NCBI RefSeq assembly: GCF_000733935.1
Contig: NZ_JPON01000001.1
Location: 2,216,501-2,280,500 of the forward strand
Reading direction: 5' to 3'
Length of the DNA: 64,000 nucleotides
Source of the DNA: Methylomarinum vadi
GTDB taxonomy: Bacteria > Pseudomonadota > Gammaproteobacteria > Methylococcales > Methylomonadaceae
Made by a program: the position numbers and the translations under genes. This document shows positions 1 to 10,235 of this stretch, one piece after another. Position 1 is the stretch's first letter. The number at the start of each line of letters is the position of its first letter. The notes beneath the pieces are model-generated. The model saw only the letters and a list, made by a program, of their open reading frames with translations. It made no database searches and was not told the DNA's origin.

Positions 1-1
1 T

Positions 2-298
2 TCCATCGGCGTAATGGGCGGCCATATGGTCGGCGTCGGTATGCTAGGCGTCGACGATGGCTCCTACTGGTCGCAAATGCAATCCTCGATTGACTTCTAC
101 GACGACATCGTCAACGGCATCATCAAAAGCGTCGTTTTCGGTTTCGTGGTGTCATGGATCGCGCTGTTCGAAGGTTATGACACCATTCCCACCTCAGAAG
201 GCGTCAGCCGCGCCACCACTCGCACGGTCGTCAATTCCGCCTTTAGCGTATTGGGGCTCGATTTCATTCTAACCGCTCTCATGTTCGGAGATATTTAA
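2..298 (+). CDS. mlaE: MlaE, phospholipid ABC transporter permease (3' part)
   Basis: Only the last 98 residues are in the window, and the reading frame is open from base 2. The sequence has the hydrophobic C-terminal part of MlaE-family permeases, ending with two membrane segments (around [16 protein letters not shown] and [15 protein letters not shown]). MlaE is the inner-membrane permease of the Mla system, which moves phospholipids between the outer and inner membranes. It is followed after one base by mlaD and then mlaB, the usual operon order. The missing 5' part and mlaF should lie just outside the window. Confidence 0.93.
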   Translation, partial: SIGVMGGHMVGVGMLGVDDGSYWSQMQSSIDFYDDIVNGIIKSVVFGFVVSWIALFEGYDTIPTSEGVSRATTRTVVNSAFSVLGLDFILTALMFGDI

Positions 299-299
299 C

Positions 300-770
300 A
301 TGACGCATTCTTACACTCAGGACACCTTAGTGGGGCTTTTTGTCGCCTGTGGCATCGCCGCATTGTTTTACATGTCCCTGCAAATCAGCAATCTCGGCAC
401 ATACAACAATGGGGAAAGTTATAAAATTACCGCGCGTTTTGAAAATTCCGGCGGACTCAAGGTAAAATCGCCGGTCACTGTCGCGGGTGTCCGCATCGGC
501 CGCGTTTCCGCCATTACCTTCGACAAGAAAAACTACCAATCGGTCGTGGAAATGAGCATCGAATCGCAGTACGACACATTACCGGACGACACCACGGCGA
601 GCATCTATACCGCCGGTTTGCTGGGGGAACAATACGTCAGTCTCGAACCGGGCGGTTCGCTGGAGTACCTGACCGACAACGGCGAAATCGAAATCACCCA
701 ATCCGCCATCGTGCTGGAAGAAGTGATCGGTCAATTCTTGTTTAAAGACAAAGGCGCGCCGGAAGAATAG
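300..770 (+). CDS. mlaD: MlaD, MCE-domain phospholipid transport protein
   Basis: A 156-residue protein with one N-terminal membrane anchor (about residues 8-28, TLVGLFVACGIAALFYMSLQ). A single MCE domain (about residues 38-117) follows, with the typical 'SGGLKVKSPVTVAGVRIGRV' start and 'GLLGEQYVSLEPG' end. MlaD forms the periplasmic-side ring that holds lipid for the MlaFEDB transporter. It starts one base after the mlaE stop and overlaps mlaB by one base, so translation is probably coupled. MlaC, which normally lies next to it, is instead at 12 kb on the other strand. Confidence 0.95.
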   Translation: MTHSYTQDTLVGLFVACGIAALFYMSLQISNLGTYNNGESYKITARFENSGGLKVKSPVTVAGVRIGRVSAITFDKKNYQSVVEMSIESQYDTLPDDTTASIYTAGLLGEQYVSLEPGGSLEYLTDNGEIEITQSAIVLEEVIGQFLFKDKGAPEE

Positions 771-1072
771 TGTCTCAGCTCAGCATAATCGAACAACGGC
801 CCGGCTATTTTTTGATTGAAGGCCCCTTGACCTTTGCCAGCATCGATAAAAAAACGGTCAAATCCTTCAATTTTCTGAACTCGGCGGAACAAATCTGCAT
901 CGATTTAGGCCATGTTGAAACCACCGACAGCGCGGGCCTGGCGTTGATGATCGAATGGATCAAGCAAAGCCGACAATACAATACCCGCCTGTCGTTCAAA
1001 AACATTCCGCCTCAATTGCTGACGCTGGCCAAGCTTAGCGGTTTCGATAACAACGAATATTTTGTCGGCTAA
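770..1072 (+). CDS. mlaB: MlaB-like STAS-domain protein
   Basis: A 100-residue protein that starts at GTG, sharing one base with the mlaD stop (TAGTG). The region around residues 42-65 (ICIDLGHVETTDSAGLALMI) is the STAS-domain core with the D-S-A-G loop. MlaB is the small cytoplasmic STAS subunit that binds MlaF and controls assembly and activity of the transporter. It ends the mla operon; murA follows 42 bases later. Confidence 0.9.
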   Translation: MSQLSIIEQRPGYFLIEGPLTFASIDKKTVKSFNFLNSAEQICIDLGHVETTDSAGLALMIEWIKQSRQYNTRLSFKNIPPQLLTLAKLSGFDNNEYFVG

Positions 1073-1105
1073 GCCGAACAAGTATAGCCCTATATCCTTA
1101 ATTGA

Positions 1106-2380
<1,275 letters not shown>

Positions 2381-2392
2381 GTTTTAAGAACA

Positions 2393-3019
2393 ATGTTAAC
2401 AATCGCAGTATCCAAAGGCCGCATTTACGAAGACGCCCTGCCTTTATTGGAAGAAGCCGGCATCACCCCGATCGATGATCCGAAGAAAAGCCGCAAATTG
2501 ATCTTGCAAACCACCCGTGACGACGTGCAATTGGTCATTATTCGGGCGACCGACGTCCCGACCTTCGTCGAATACGGCGCCGCCGACATGGGGATTGCTG
2601 GCAAGGACGTGTTGCTGGAACACGGCTCGGAAAATCTCTACGAACCATTGGATCTGGGCATCGCCGCCTGCCGACTGATGACCGCGACGCCGGTAAACGC
2701 GCCGGAAAAATCCGGCCGCCTTCGCGTTGCGACCAAATACGTCAAAACCGCCCAGCGCTATTTTGCAGACCTGGGCGTGCAAGCCGAAATCATCAAGCTG
2801 TATGGCTCCATGGAATTAGCGCCGCTGGTCGGCCTGGCCGACTGCATCGTCGATTTGGTCGACACCGGCAACACGCTGAAAGCCAATGGCCTGGAAGCCA
2901 GGGAGCTGATTACCCATATCACGTCGCGCCTAGTTGTCAACAAAGCGGCTATGAAGATGAAACATCAGGCGATACAATCGCTAATCGATCAATTTGAAAA
3001 AACCCTGGCCAAAAGGTAA
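2393..3019 (+). CDS. hisG: ATP phosphoribosyltransferase, short form
   Basis: The enzyme joins ATP and PRPP in the first step of histidine synthesis. It is 208 residues long, which is the short HisG(S) form without the C-terminal regulatory ACT-like domain. Known short forms work only in complex with HisZ, a histidyl-tRNA synthetase paralogue; hisZ is not in this window and must be elsewhere. The PRPP-binding motif '[18 protein letters not shown]' is near residue 145. It begins 12 bases after murA and is 4 bases ahead of hisD. Confidence 0.97.
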   Translation: MLTIAVSKGRIYEDALPLLEEAGITPIDDPKKSRKLILQTTRDDVQLVIIRATDVPTFVEYGAADMGIAGKDVLLEHGSENLYEPLDLGIAACRLMTATPVNAPEKSGRLRVATKYVKTAQRYFADLGVQAEIIKLYGSMELAPLVGLADCIVDLVDTGNTLKANGLEARELITHITSRLVVNKAAMKMKHQAIQSLIDQFEKTLAKR

Positions 3020-3023
3020 CGTA

Positions 3024-4328
3024 ATGACAACCATCAACATGACACGCCTTGATAGCTCCGCCGCCGATTTTTCCGCCCAACTGAAAACGCGTTTAGCTTG
3101 GGACGCTTCGGAAGACTTCGAGATCCATAAGCGGGTCATGGACATTATTTCCGATGTACGCAACCTCGGTGACGATGCGGTGATCGAATACACCAACCGT
3201 TTCGATCAATGTGCCTTTAAGAAGGCCGCCGAACTGGAACTCCCCAAACAAGCGTTGCAAGATGCCTGGAACAGCCTGTCGGCGGAAAAGGCGGACGCCC
3301 TGCAAACAGCCGCCAACCGTATCCGCGCTTATGCCGAGGAGCAAAAACTGCACTCCTGGCAATACACCGAGGAAGACGGCACTCTCCTCGGACAACAGGT
3401 CACTCCGCTGGACAAAGTCGGACTCTATGTCCCCGGCGGCAAGGCGGCCTATCCGTCGTCCGTCTTGATGAACGCGATACCTGCCAAGGTCGCCGGCGTC
3501 GGCGAGCTGATCATGGTGGTGCCGACCCCGGCGGGCGAAAGCAATCCGCTGGTTCTGGCCGCGGCCTACCTGGCCGGCGTCGACCGAATATTCACGATCG
3601 GTGGCGCGCAGGCCGTTGCCGCACTGGCCTACGGCACCAAAACCATCCCGGCGGTGGACAAAATCGTCGGCCCCGGCAATATCTATGTCGCCACGGCGAA
3701 AAAGCTGGTATTCGGCCAAGTCGGCATCGATATGATCGCCGGCCCCTCGGAAATCCTGGTGATATGCGACGGCCAGACCGACCCGAACTGGATTGCGATG
3801 GACTTGTTCTCGCAGGCGGAACACGATGAAAACGCTCAGGCGATCTTGATATCCGACAGCAGCGATTTTCTCGATCAGGTCGAACATAGCATCAACAAAC
3901 TGCTCCCGGAGATGGAACGAGCCGATATCATCCGCGCCTCACTGACCGGCCGAGGCGCCTTTATTCTGGTACCAAACCTCGAGGTAGCGGCCGAAGTCGC
4001 CAACCGGATCGCTCCGGAGCATTTGGAATTATCGGTGGCCAACCCGGACAGCCTGCGTCAAAAAATCCGCAATGCCGGCGCCATTTTCATGGGCCGCTAT
4101 ACGGCCGAAGCGCTGGGTGATTATTGCGCCGGACCGAACCATGTCCTGCCGACCTCCGGCACTGCCCGTTACTCCTCGCCTTTGGGGGTTTACGATTTCC
4201 AGAAACGCTCCAGCCTGATCAATTGCTCCGCGGCCGGTGCCGACAAATTGGGTAAAATCGCCTCCGTACTGGCCCGCGGCGAAAGCCTAACCGCTCATGC
4301 CCGCTCGGCTGAATACCGAATTAAATAG
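3024..4328 (+). CDS. hisD: Histidinol dehydrogenase
   Basis: A 434-residue NAD- and zinc-dependent enzyme catalysing the last two oxidations of histidine synthesis. Family motifs include '[12 protein letters not shown]', '[14 protein letters not shown]', '[10 protein letters not shown]' and '[19 protein letters not shown]'. The ATG at 3024 is chosen because it lies 4 bases after the hisG stop and starts a normal N-terminus. An upstream ATG at 2994 would overlap hisG by 26 bases and add non-conserved residues. Confidence 0.97.
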   Translation: MTTINMTRLDSSAADFSAQLKTRLAWDASEDFEIHKRVMDIISDVRNLGDDAVIEYTNRFDQCAFKKAAELELPKQALQDAWNSLSAEKADALQTAANRIRAYAEEQKLHSWQYTEEDGTLLGQQVTPLDKVGLYVPGGKAAYPSSVLMNAIPAKVAGVGELIMVVPTPAGESNPLVLAAAYLAGVDRIFTIGGAQAVAALAYGTKTIPAVDKIVGPGNIYVATAKKLVFGQVGIDMIAGPSEILVICDGQTDPNWIAMDLFSQAEHDENAQAILISDSSDFLDQVEHSINKLLPEMERADIIRASLTGRGAFILVPNLEVAAEVANRIAPEHLELSVANPDSLRQKIRNAGAIFMGRYTAEALGDYCAGPNHVLPTSGTARYSSPLGVYDFQKRSSLINCSAAGADKLGKIASVLARGESLTAHARSAEYRIK

Positions 4329-4529
4329 CCTGATTTTGCCAGGTAACGGCATAGACCATTGGCCTGTTCCATCGATAATGCAACAGGTTTCGGAGACAAA
4401 GACATCGCCCGACCATCCGAAACCTTGCATTATTGCCACAGCAGCCTGCTATCAAGCTGTTTGATCTAATATCATTTACCGGCCCAACAAACAGTAACCC
4501 TTTCGACTTCACACTTTACCCGATCAACC

Positions 4530-5618
4530 ATGTCCGTTAATTTAGCCACGAACGTTTTTCGCCAGGAAATATTAAATTTATCGGCCTATAAAGTAGCCGA
4601 CGCCAAAAATCTGATTAAACTCGACGCGATGGAAAACCCCTACAGCTGGCCCGAACTGATCATCGACCAATGGCTACAAGCAATCAAATCCTGTCCGATC
4701 AACCGCTATCCGGACCCCGAGGCCAATGACCTGGCCATCACGCTGAGGCGGGTGAACCGGATTCCACAAACGTCCGCCATGCTGCTGGGCAACGGCTCGG
4801 ATGAAATCATCCAGATCCTATTGATGGCCCTGCCTCCCGACGCTTCGATCATGGCGCCGGAACCCAGTTTCGTCATGTACAGGCAAATTGCCCGCAGCCT
4901 GGGCTTGAACTACCACGGCATTGCCTTGCGCGCCGACGACTTCGCGTTGGACCTGCCCGCCATGCTAGCGGCCATCGAAAACCACCAGCCCGCAGTCATT
5001 TTTTTGGCTTACCCTAATAATCCGACCGGCAATTTGTTCTCCGCCGACGCTATCGAACAGATATTGTCCAAAACGACGGGATTGGTCGTCATCGATGAAG
5101 CCTACGCGCCGTTTACCGACGCCAGCTTTATCGCCCGGCTGGACCAGTTCCCCAATCTGCTGGTCATGCGCACAGTTTCGAAACTAGGGCTTGCGGGCCT
5201 GCGTCTGGGTTTTCTCGCCGGCGCCCCCGAACTGGTCGAGCAGCTGAACAAGATACGCCTGCCTTACAACATCAACAGCCTCACGCAAATCACGGCAAAT
5301 TTTGCTCTTAACAATATTGAATTTCTCAACCGCCAAACCGAAACAATACGCCAACAACGCGGCGAAGTTTTTAACCAACTCAACCAATTCGAGGACATTA
5401 AAGCTTTTCCCAGCGAAGCCAACTTTATCTTATTTAAGTCGGCGAATATAGCTGCAGACGACCTCTTTCAATCCTTAAAAAATCAAGGCATCCTGATTAA
5501 AAACCTTTCGCCACAAGGCGGGCCGTTACACCAGTCCCTCAGAGTCACGATCGGCACGGAACAAGAAAACAAAGCCTTTATTGAAGCCTTAGCGATCACG
5601 TTAAACAGCGCCAACTAA
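4530..5618 (+). CDS. hisC: Histidinol-phosphate aminotransferase
   Basis: A 362-residue fold-type I PLP enzyme of histidine synthesis that exchanges amino groups between histidinol phosphate and glutamate. The PLP lysine is K218 in 'RTVSKLGLAGLRLGF', and 'YPNNPTGNLFS' and 'VIDEAYAPF' are the usual cofactor-site motifs. It follows hisD after a 201-base gap, so it may have its own promoter. No hisB gene follows, although hisB is often linked to hisC. Confidence 0.96.
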   Translation: MSVNLATNVFRQEILNLSAYKVADAKNLIKLDAMENPYSWPELIIDQWLQAIKSCPINRYPDPEANDLAITLRRVNRIPQTSAMLLGNGSDEIIQILLMALPPDASIMAPEPSFVMYRQIARSLGLNYHGIALRADDFALDLPAMLAAIENHQPAVIFLAYPNNPTGNLFSADAIEQILSKTTGLVVIDEAYAPFTDASFIARLDQFPNLLVMRTVSKLGLAGLRLGFLAGAPELVEQLNKIRLPYNINSLTQITANFALNNIEFLNRQTETIRQQRGEVFNQLNQFEDIKAFPSEANFILFKSANIAADDLFQSLKNQGILIKNLSPQGGPLHQSLRVTIGTEQENKAFIEALAITLNSAN

Positions 5619-5700
5619 CGCTTTAGAGCCGGCCAAAACGCTAATAACAGCTTCAATAAAAATTAACAGTAAGGTATATTGTCAAAAATTATAAAAAACT

Positions 5701-5720
5701 GACACAGCTCACAATGTGTC
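5701..5720 (+). promoter_or_regulatory. Inverted repeat in the petA leader
   Basis: GACACA and TGTGTC form 6-bp arms separated by 8 bases. The site lies about 20 bases upstream of the petA start and just before the AAAAGGAG ribosome-binding site. It could be an operator or a small RNA hairpin near the start site. The pairing is visible in the sequence; a role is only inferred. Confidence 0.3.
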
Positions 5721-5741
5721 TTATAAAAAGGAGCGTTACAC

Positions 5742-6341
5742 ATGAACTATCAAGGCGTCGATAAATCAAAACGCCGGTTTCTGACCTCGGCCTTGTCCGT
5801 GGTCGGCGCGGTAGGTACTGGCTATCTCGCCGTACCCTTCCTTTCGCAAATGCAACCTAGCGCCAAAGCGATGGCGGCGGGAGCGCCAGTCGAGGTTGAT
5901 CTCAGCAAAATGGAACCCGGACAACTGATCAGAGTCGCCTGGCGAGGCAAACCGGTTTGGATTCTCAACAGAACAACCAACGTGTTGGCAACTTTGGCGA
6001 CGCTGGATGATGAACTGGCCGACCCGACTTCAAACGAATCCATTCAGCCCGAATCAAGCAAAAACGCTTACCGTTCGATCAAACCGGAAATATTCGTCGC
6101 CATCGGCCTGTGTACCCACTTGGGTTGTTCCCCGACTTTTCGTCCCGAAGTGGCCCCACCCGATCTCGGGGAACGTTGGAAGGGAGGCTTCTTCTGTCCT
6201 TGTCACGGTTCCTGGTTCGACCTGGCCGGGCGTGTTTATCGAGGTGTTCCGGCGCCAACTAACTTAGAAATCCCCCCCTATCGGTATGTTACCGATCAGC
6301 TTATTATCATCGGCGAAGAAAGCGAGGAGAGTAAAGCATGA
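5742..6341 (+). CDS. petA: Ubiquinol-cytochrome c reductase, Rieske iron-sulfur subunit
   Basis: A 199-residue subunit of the cytochrome bc1 complex. The N-terminus has a twin-arginine-type motif (KRRFLTS) followed by a membrane anchor. The [2Fe-2S] cluster ligands are C124/H126 in 'CTHLGC' and C152/H155 in 'CPCHGSWFD', with the disulfide cysteines C129 and C154 also present. It accepts electrons from quinol and passes them to cytochrome c1. A strong AAAAGGAG ribosome-binding site precedes it, and it overlaps petB by 4 bases. Confidence 0.98.
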   Translation: MNYQGVDKSKRRFLTSALSVVGAVGTGYLAVPFLSQMQPSAKAMAAGAPVEVDLSKMEPGQLIRVAWRGKPVWILNRTTNVLATLATLDDELADPTSNESIQPESSKNAYRSIKPEIFVAIGLCTHLGCSPTFRPEVAPPDLGERWKGGFFCPCHGSWFDLAGRVYRGVPAPTNLEIPPYRYVTDQLIIIGEESEESKA

Positions 6342-7735
6342 AGGATAAACTAAACGGTTCGACAGCTTGGGTTTCCGATCGCTTTCCCTTACGGAAACTG
6401 TGGGATGAGCACATGGCGCATTACTACGCGCCTAAGAATTTTAATATCTGGTATTTTTTCGGCTCATTAGCCCTTTTCGTTTTGATCAACCAGTTCATCA
6501 CCGGCATTTTGCTTACCATGAACTATAAGCCGGACTCCGATCTGGCATTCGATTCGGTCGAATATATCATGCGCGACATCAACTGGGGTTGGTTAGTGCG
6601 TTACATGCACTCAACCGGCGCGTCGGCCTTTTTCATCGTCGTATATCTGCATATGTTCAGGGGATTACTGTACGGCTCCTTCAAGCAACCGCGCGAGCTG
6701 ATCTGGATTTTCGGCATGTTGATTTTCGTCTGCCTGATGGCCGAGGCCTTCATGGGCTACTTGCTGCCTTGGGGACAAATGTCCTATTGGGGAGCCCAGG
6801 TGATCATCTCGCTGTTCAGTGCCATACCTGTCATAGGAGACGATTTGTCGTTATGGATACGCGGCGACTACGTGGTTTCCGACGCCACGTTAAACCGCTT
6901 CTTCGCCTTCCACGTCATTGCCGTTCCATTAGTATTGCTGATTCTGGTTTTCCTGCATATCGTTGCTTTGCATGAAGTCGGCTCCAACAATCCCGACGGC
7001 ATCGAAATCAAGGAATCCAAAGATCCCTATGGCGTACCGGTTGACGGCATCCCTTTCCACCCTTATTACACGGTAAAAGATATCGTCGGTGCTGGCGTTT
7101 TCATGTTCTTCTTCGCCACGGTCATTTTCTATATGCCGGAAATGGGCGGCTTTTTCCTGGAACACGCCAACTTTATTCCGGCCGACCCGTTGAAAACGCC
7201 GGAGCATATCGCACCGGTTTGGTATTTCACGCCTTTTTACGCTATCTTGCGAGCGGTGCCGGACAAATTCGCTGGCGTCATCGCGATGGGCGGCGCCATC
7301 GTCGTACTGTTCCTCCTGCCTTGGCTGGATCGCAGCAAGGTCAAGTCGATTCGTTACCGCGGCGGTATTTATAAAAAAGCCCTGCTGCTGTTCGTCGTCA
7401 GCTTTATTGGCCTCGGCTACCTCGGCACGCAACCGGCAACACCGACGGCGACCACCATTGCCCGTGTTCTGACGGCTGTTTATTTCGGCTTCTTCTTGTT
7501 AATGCCTTTGTACACTCGCTGGGAAAAAAGCAAACCATTGCCTACCCGCCTTACCGATCAACCTTCCTTGGAAGATCGCATTCCAGGCTGGATAGAAACC
7601 TTCGACGAGATGACAATCTCGACCCCCGTCACGACAGCGGACGGCAAAACAACCGTCAAAAGAAGGCCGAATCCGTCTGGCATTGCCCAGGTACTGATTC
7701 GATTTGCAAAAAAACTAAAAGAAAGCCTCGATTAA
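6338..7735 (+). CDS. petB: Cytochrome b of the bc1 complex
   Basis: A 465-residue integral membrane subunit with the two paired histidines for the b hemes (in 'MHSTGASAFFIVVYLHMF' and 'FHVIAVPLVLLILVFLH'). The quinol-oxidation motif reads PVWY ('EHIAPVWYFTPFYA') rather than PEWY, a variant known from beta- and gammaproteobacteria. The ATG overlaps the petA stop, and petC starts three bases after its own stop, so petABC is one operon. Confidence 0.98.
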   Translation: MKDKLNGSTAWVSDRFPLRKLWDEHMAHYYAPKNFNIWYFFGSLALFVLINQFITGILLTMNYKPDSDLAFDSVEYIMRDINWGWLVRYMHSTGASAFFIVVYLHMFRGLLYGSFKQPRELIWIFGMLIFVCLMAEAFMGYLLPWGQMSYWGAQVIISLFSAIPVIGDDLSLWIRGDYVVSDATLNRFFAFHVIAVPLVLLILVFLHIVALHEVGSNNPDGIEIKESKDPYGVPVDGIPFHPYYTVKDIVGAGVFMFFFATVIFYMPEMGGFFLEHANFIPADPLKTPEHIAPVWYFTPFYAILRAVPDKFAGVIAMGGAIVVLFLLPWLDRSKVKSIRYRGGIYKKALLLFVVSFIGLGYLGTQPATPTATTIARVLTAVYFGFFLLMPLYTRWEKSKPLPTRLTDQPSLEDRIPGWIETFDEMTISTPVTTADGKTTVKRRPNPSGIAQVLIRFAKKLKESLD

Positions 7736-7738
7736 GCC

Positions 7739-8461
7739 ATGAAAAAGATCTTCTATACTCTGTTACTTTTACTACCTGTTAGCGTGTTTGCCAGTGGCGC
7801 CGGCATTGAACTGGAAGAGGCCGATATCGATCTTTCCGACACCGCCTCATTGGAACGCGGCGCTCAACATTTCGTCACCTATTGCCTCGGCTGCCATTCC
7901 GCCAAGCACATCCGCTACAAGCGTATTGCCCTGGACCTTAATATTGACGAAGCGAAAGTGCTGAAGGATATTGCACCGCTGAACGCCAATATTTATGACA
8001 AAATGAATACGGCGATGAACAGGCATGACGCGACCAAATGGTTCGGCACTTACCCCCCCGATCTGTCCTTGATCGCTCGTTCTCGCGGCGCGGATTGGCT
8101 GTATAGCTATCTGAAAGGTTTTTACCTGGATGAAAGTAAACCGCTCGGCGTTAATAACAGCGTCTTCAAAGATGTCGGTATGCCTAACGTATTATGGCAA
8201 TTACAAGGCGAACAAACCGCCGTCATCAAGAATATCGACGGTCAGGAAGTCGTCACTAAGCTGACACTCGCCGAACCCGGTGAGTTGTCGCCAAAAGAGT
8301 TCGACCGTTTCGTCAACGACTTAGTTAACTTTTTGGTCTATGTCGGTGAACCGGTACAAATGGAAAGAAAAGCCATGGGCAAATATGTCCTGTTCTTCAT
8401 CCTGATGTTCACCGTTGTCGCCTATTTATTGAAACGGGAATACTGGAAAGATATTCACTGA
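7739..8461 (+). CDS. petC: Cytochrome c1 of the bc1 complex
   Basis: A 240-residue protein with a cleavable signal peptide (MKKIFYTLLLLLPVSVFA), a c-type heme site C49-L-G-C52-H53 and a C-terminal membrane anchor (about residues 215-233, YVLFFILMFTVVAYLL). It takes electrons from the Rieske protein and gives them to soluble cytochrome c. It is the last gene of petABC, and an inverted repeat follows directly. Confidence 0.97.
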   Translation: MKKIFYTLLLLLPVSVFASGAGIELEEADIDLSDTASLERGAQHFVTYCLGCHSAKHIRYKRIALDLNIDEAKVLKDIAPLNANIYDKMNTAMNRHDATKWFGTYPPDLSLIARSRGADWLYSYLKGFYLDESKPLGVNNSVFKDVGMPNVLWQLQGEQTAVIKNIDGQEVVTKLTLAEPGELSPKEFDRFVNDLVNFLVYVGEPVQMERKAMGKYVLFFILMFTVVAYLLKREYWKDIH

Positions 8462-8470
8462 TCTGGTCCC

Positions 8471-8508
8471 AGGTGAAAGGCACAAGGTCAATGGCCAGCC
8501 TTTCACCT
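8471..8508 (+). terminator. Inverted repeat after petC
   Basis: AGGTGAAAGGC and GCCTTTCACCT form perfect 11-bp arms with a 16-base loop, 10 bases after the petC stop. No clear T tract follows, so it may protect or process RNA rather than act as an intrinsic terminator. Confidence 0.5.
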
Positions 8509-8617
8509 CCCCCTCACCCTTGCTCCTTGCCTACAAAATTCTCCTCCACAAAAAAAAAATTAATCATGCTATAATGCCGCCGTTCTACGTCCCTGTTTAT
8601 TAAAGAGGTTGTTCTAC

Positions 8618-9253
8618 GTGGCTAACATTACCACCCGAAAATCTGTAATGACTCTTTTCTCCTCCCCTACCTGCGCTATGAGCCATTGCGCCCGGCTGGT
8701 TTTACACGAAAAAGGTGTAACCGCGGATATAGAATATTTTGACGTTAACGAACCGCCGGAAGACTTGTTGGAACTTAACCCGAACGGAACCTCCCCAACC
8801 TTGATAGAGCGCGACCTGGTCCTGTACGATTCCAGAATCATCATGGAATATTTGGATGAACGCTTTCCGCATCCGCCGCTACACCAAATGGACCCCGTTT
8901 CACGGGCTAGCGCTCGCATGTTGATCAAGCGTATCGACCAGGACTGGTATCAATTATTGGATGAAATCCTCAACTCGGGAGAGAAGAAATCGGCCCGCGC
9001 CAAGAAAATGTTACGCGAAAGCCTGTTAGCCGCAGCCCCGGCGTTCGAAGCGCATCCATACTTCATGAGTGAAGAATACTCGTTGATCGATTGCGCCATG
9101 GCGCCTCTATTATGGCGCTTACCTAGCCTGGGCATCGACATTACCGGTTTAGGTAAGGGAATTACGGCCTACGCTAACCGCTTATTTTCCAGAAAAGCCT
9201 TTAAGGAAAGCTTGAGCCCCGAGGAAAAAGAAATGGTTGCCCTACACAAATGA
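8618..9253 (+). CDS. sspA: Stringent starvation protein A
   Basis: A 211-residue protein with a glutathione-S-transferase fold ('MTLFSSPTCAMSHCARLVLHEKG', 'DSRIIMEYLDERFPHPPL') that binds RNA polymerase in related bacteria. The GTG at 8618 is preferred because AAAGAGG lies at a good distance and the resulting N-terminus matches SspA; a TTG three codons earlier is possible. It overlaps sspB by 4 bases. The petABC-sspAB arrangement is common in beta- and gammaproteobacteria. Confidence 0.95.
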   Translation: MANITTRKSVMTLFSSPTCAMSHCARLVLHEKGVTADIEYFDVNEPPEDLLELNPNGTSPTLIERDLVLYDSRIIMEYLDERFPHPPLHQMDPVSRASARMLIKRIDQDWYQLLDEILNSGEKKSARAKKMLRESLLAAAPAFEAHPYFMSEEYSLIDCAMAPLLWRLPSLGIDITGLGKGITAYANRLFSRKAFKESLSPEEKEMVALHK

Positions 9254-9630
9254 CATCGTTAAAACCTTATCTGATTCGCTCAATTTACGAATGGATTGTC
9301 GATAACAGCCTGACTCCACACCTTCTGGTCAACGCCACCGACGGCGGCGCCATTTTACCGGAAGAATTCGTCGAGGACGGCAAGATCGTCTTGAATATCA
9401 GACCCGAAGCGATACAAGGCCTGACGCTAGGCAACGAAGTGATCGAGTTTAATGCCCGTTTTTCCGGCAATCCCATGCACATCGTCACTCCTGTTTCCGC
9501 GGTGATGGCTATTTACGCCAAAGAAAACGGCAAAGGGATGATCTTCGACCAAGACGAACCAGACGATACGCCTCCGAGCCCCAGCGATAAAAAATCCCCT
9601 GGGAAACCTCAACTACGGGTGGTGAAATAA
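9250..9630 (+). CDS. sspB: ClpXP adaptor SspB
   Basis: A 126-residue protein that brings ssrA-tagged proteins to the ClpXP protease. It has the compact substrate-binding domain (residues 1-100) and ends with 'GKPQLRVVK', the short peptide that docks on the ClpX zinc domain. An acidic linker (DQDEPDDTPPSPSD) joins the two parts. It overlaps sspA by 4 bases and is followed by a hairpin. Confidence 0.95.
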   Translation: MTSLKPYLIRSIYEWIVDNSLTPHLLVNATDGGAILPEEFVEDGKIVLNIRPEAIQGLTLGNEVIEFNARFSGNPMHIVTPVSAVMAIYAKENGKGMIFDQDEPDDTPPSPSDKKSPGKPQLRVVK

Positions 9631-9637
9631 TTTTCTG

Positions 9638-9664
9638 ACGGCCGCTTATACGGCGGCCGTTTGT
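9638..9664 (+). terminator. Hairpin between sspB and the DUF1820 gene
   Basis: ACGGCCGC and GCGGCCGT are perfect arms around a 7-base loop, followed by TTGTT. It sits in the 33-base gap between convergent genes and could stop transcription from both sides. The T tract is short. Confidence 0.6.
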
Positions 9665-9996
9665 TATGGTTTTTTATCCGGGCCATACAATGAGGCTACC
9701 TTGCCTTTCCCACCCGAAGCCTCCCCGCTAGACAGGATTTTCGCGATTCCGCGCCGCTTGACCTGATCGATTCTAATCACTTCATGCATTGGTATGAAGG
9801 ATCGAGTCACTCCCTCGAATTCAGTGCGTAATTTATCTTCGGAGGGGTCGACAACAATCGAAGACTTTTCGCCGAACAAAAAATCCTCAATAATCACAAA
9901 CCCATACATATCGCCTTGATATACGCTCCTGGCATACACTTCATAAACCTGCTCCCTGTTCATAAAAACAACTTTATAGATATGTTTTTCTGACAT
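9664..9996 (-). CDS. DUF1820 family protein
   Basis: A 110-residue protein recognised as DUF1820, a small family of unknown function in gammaproteobacteria ('YKVVFMNREQVYEVYARSVY', 'GFVIIEDFLFGE'). It has no signal peptide or membrane segment, so it is probably cytoplasmic. It converges on sspB, and the 239 bases upstream separate it from cmoB. Confidence 0.8.
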   Translation of the reverse strand: MSEKHIYKVVFMNREQVYEVYARSVYQGDMYGFVIIEDFLFGEKSSIVVDPSEDKLRTEFEGVTRSFIPMHEVIRIDQVKRRGIAKILSSGEASGGKGKVASLYGPDKKP

Positions 9997-10235
9997 TCTG
10001 CTTTCAATTCGCTAAAAAATCGGGAATTCTAACTCAAATATCGTCAGCACGATCAATCCATCCCATTGGCCTCGGCAACTTACCGCTTGTAGCCATTCGC
10101 TCTCACCACTGGTGACACTGACCAACGCTTCGTCTTTAAAAACAGCAATTAGAGCAAAATCAATTCGGCGGAAAAACAATAAAAGCAATTCTTTTAAGCT
10201 TCACTTTATGCCCAAATGATAACCAACCGAGATGA

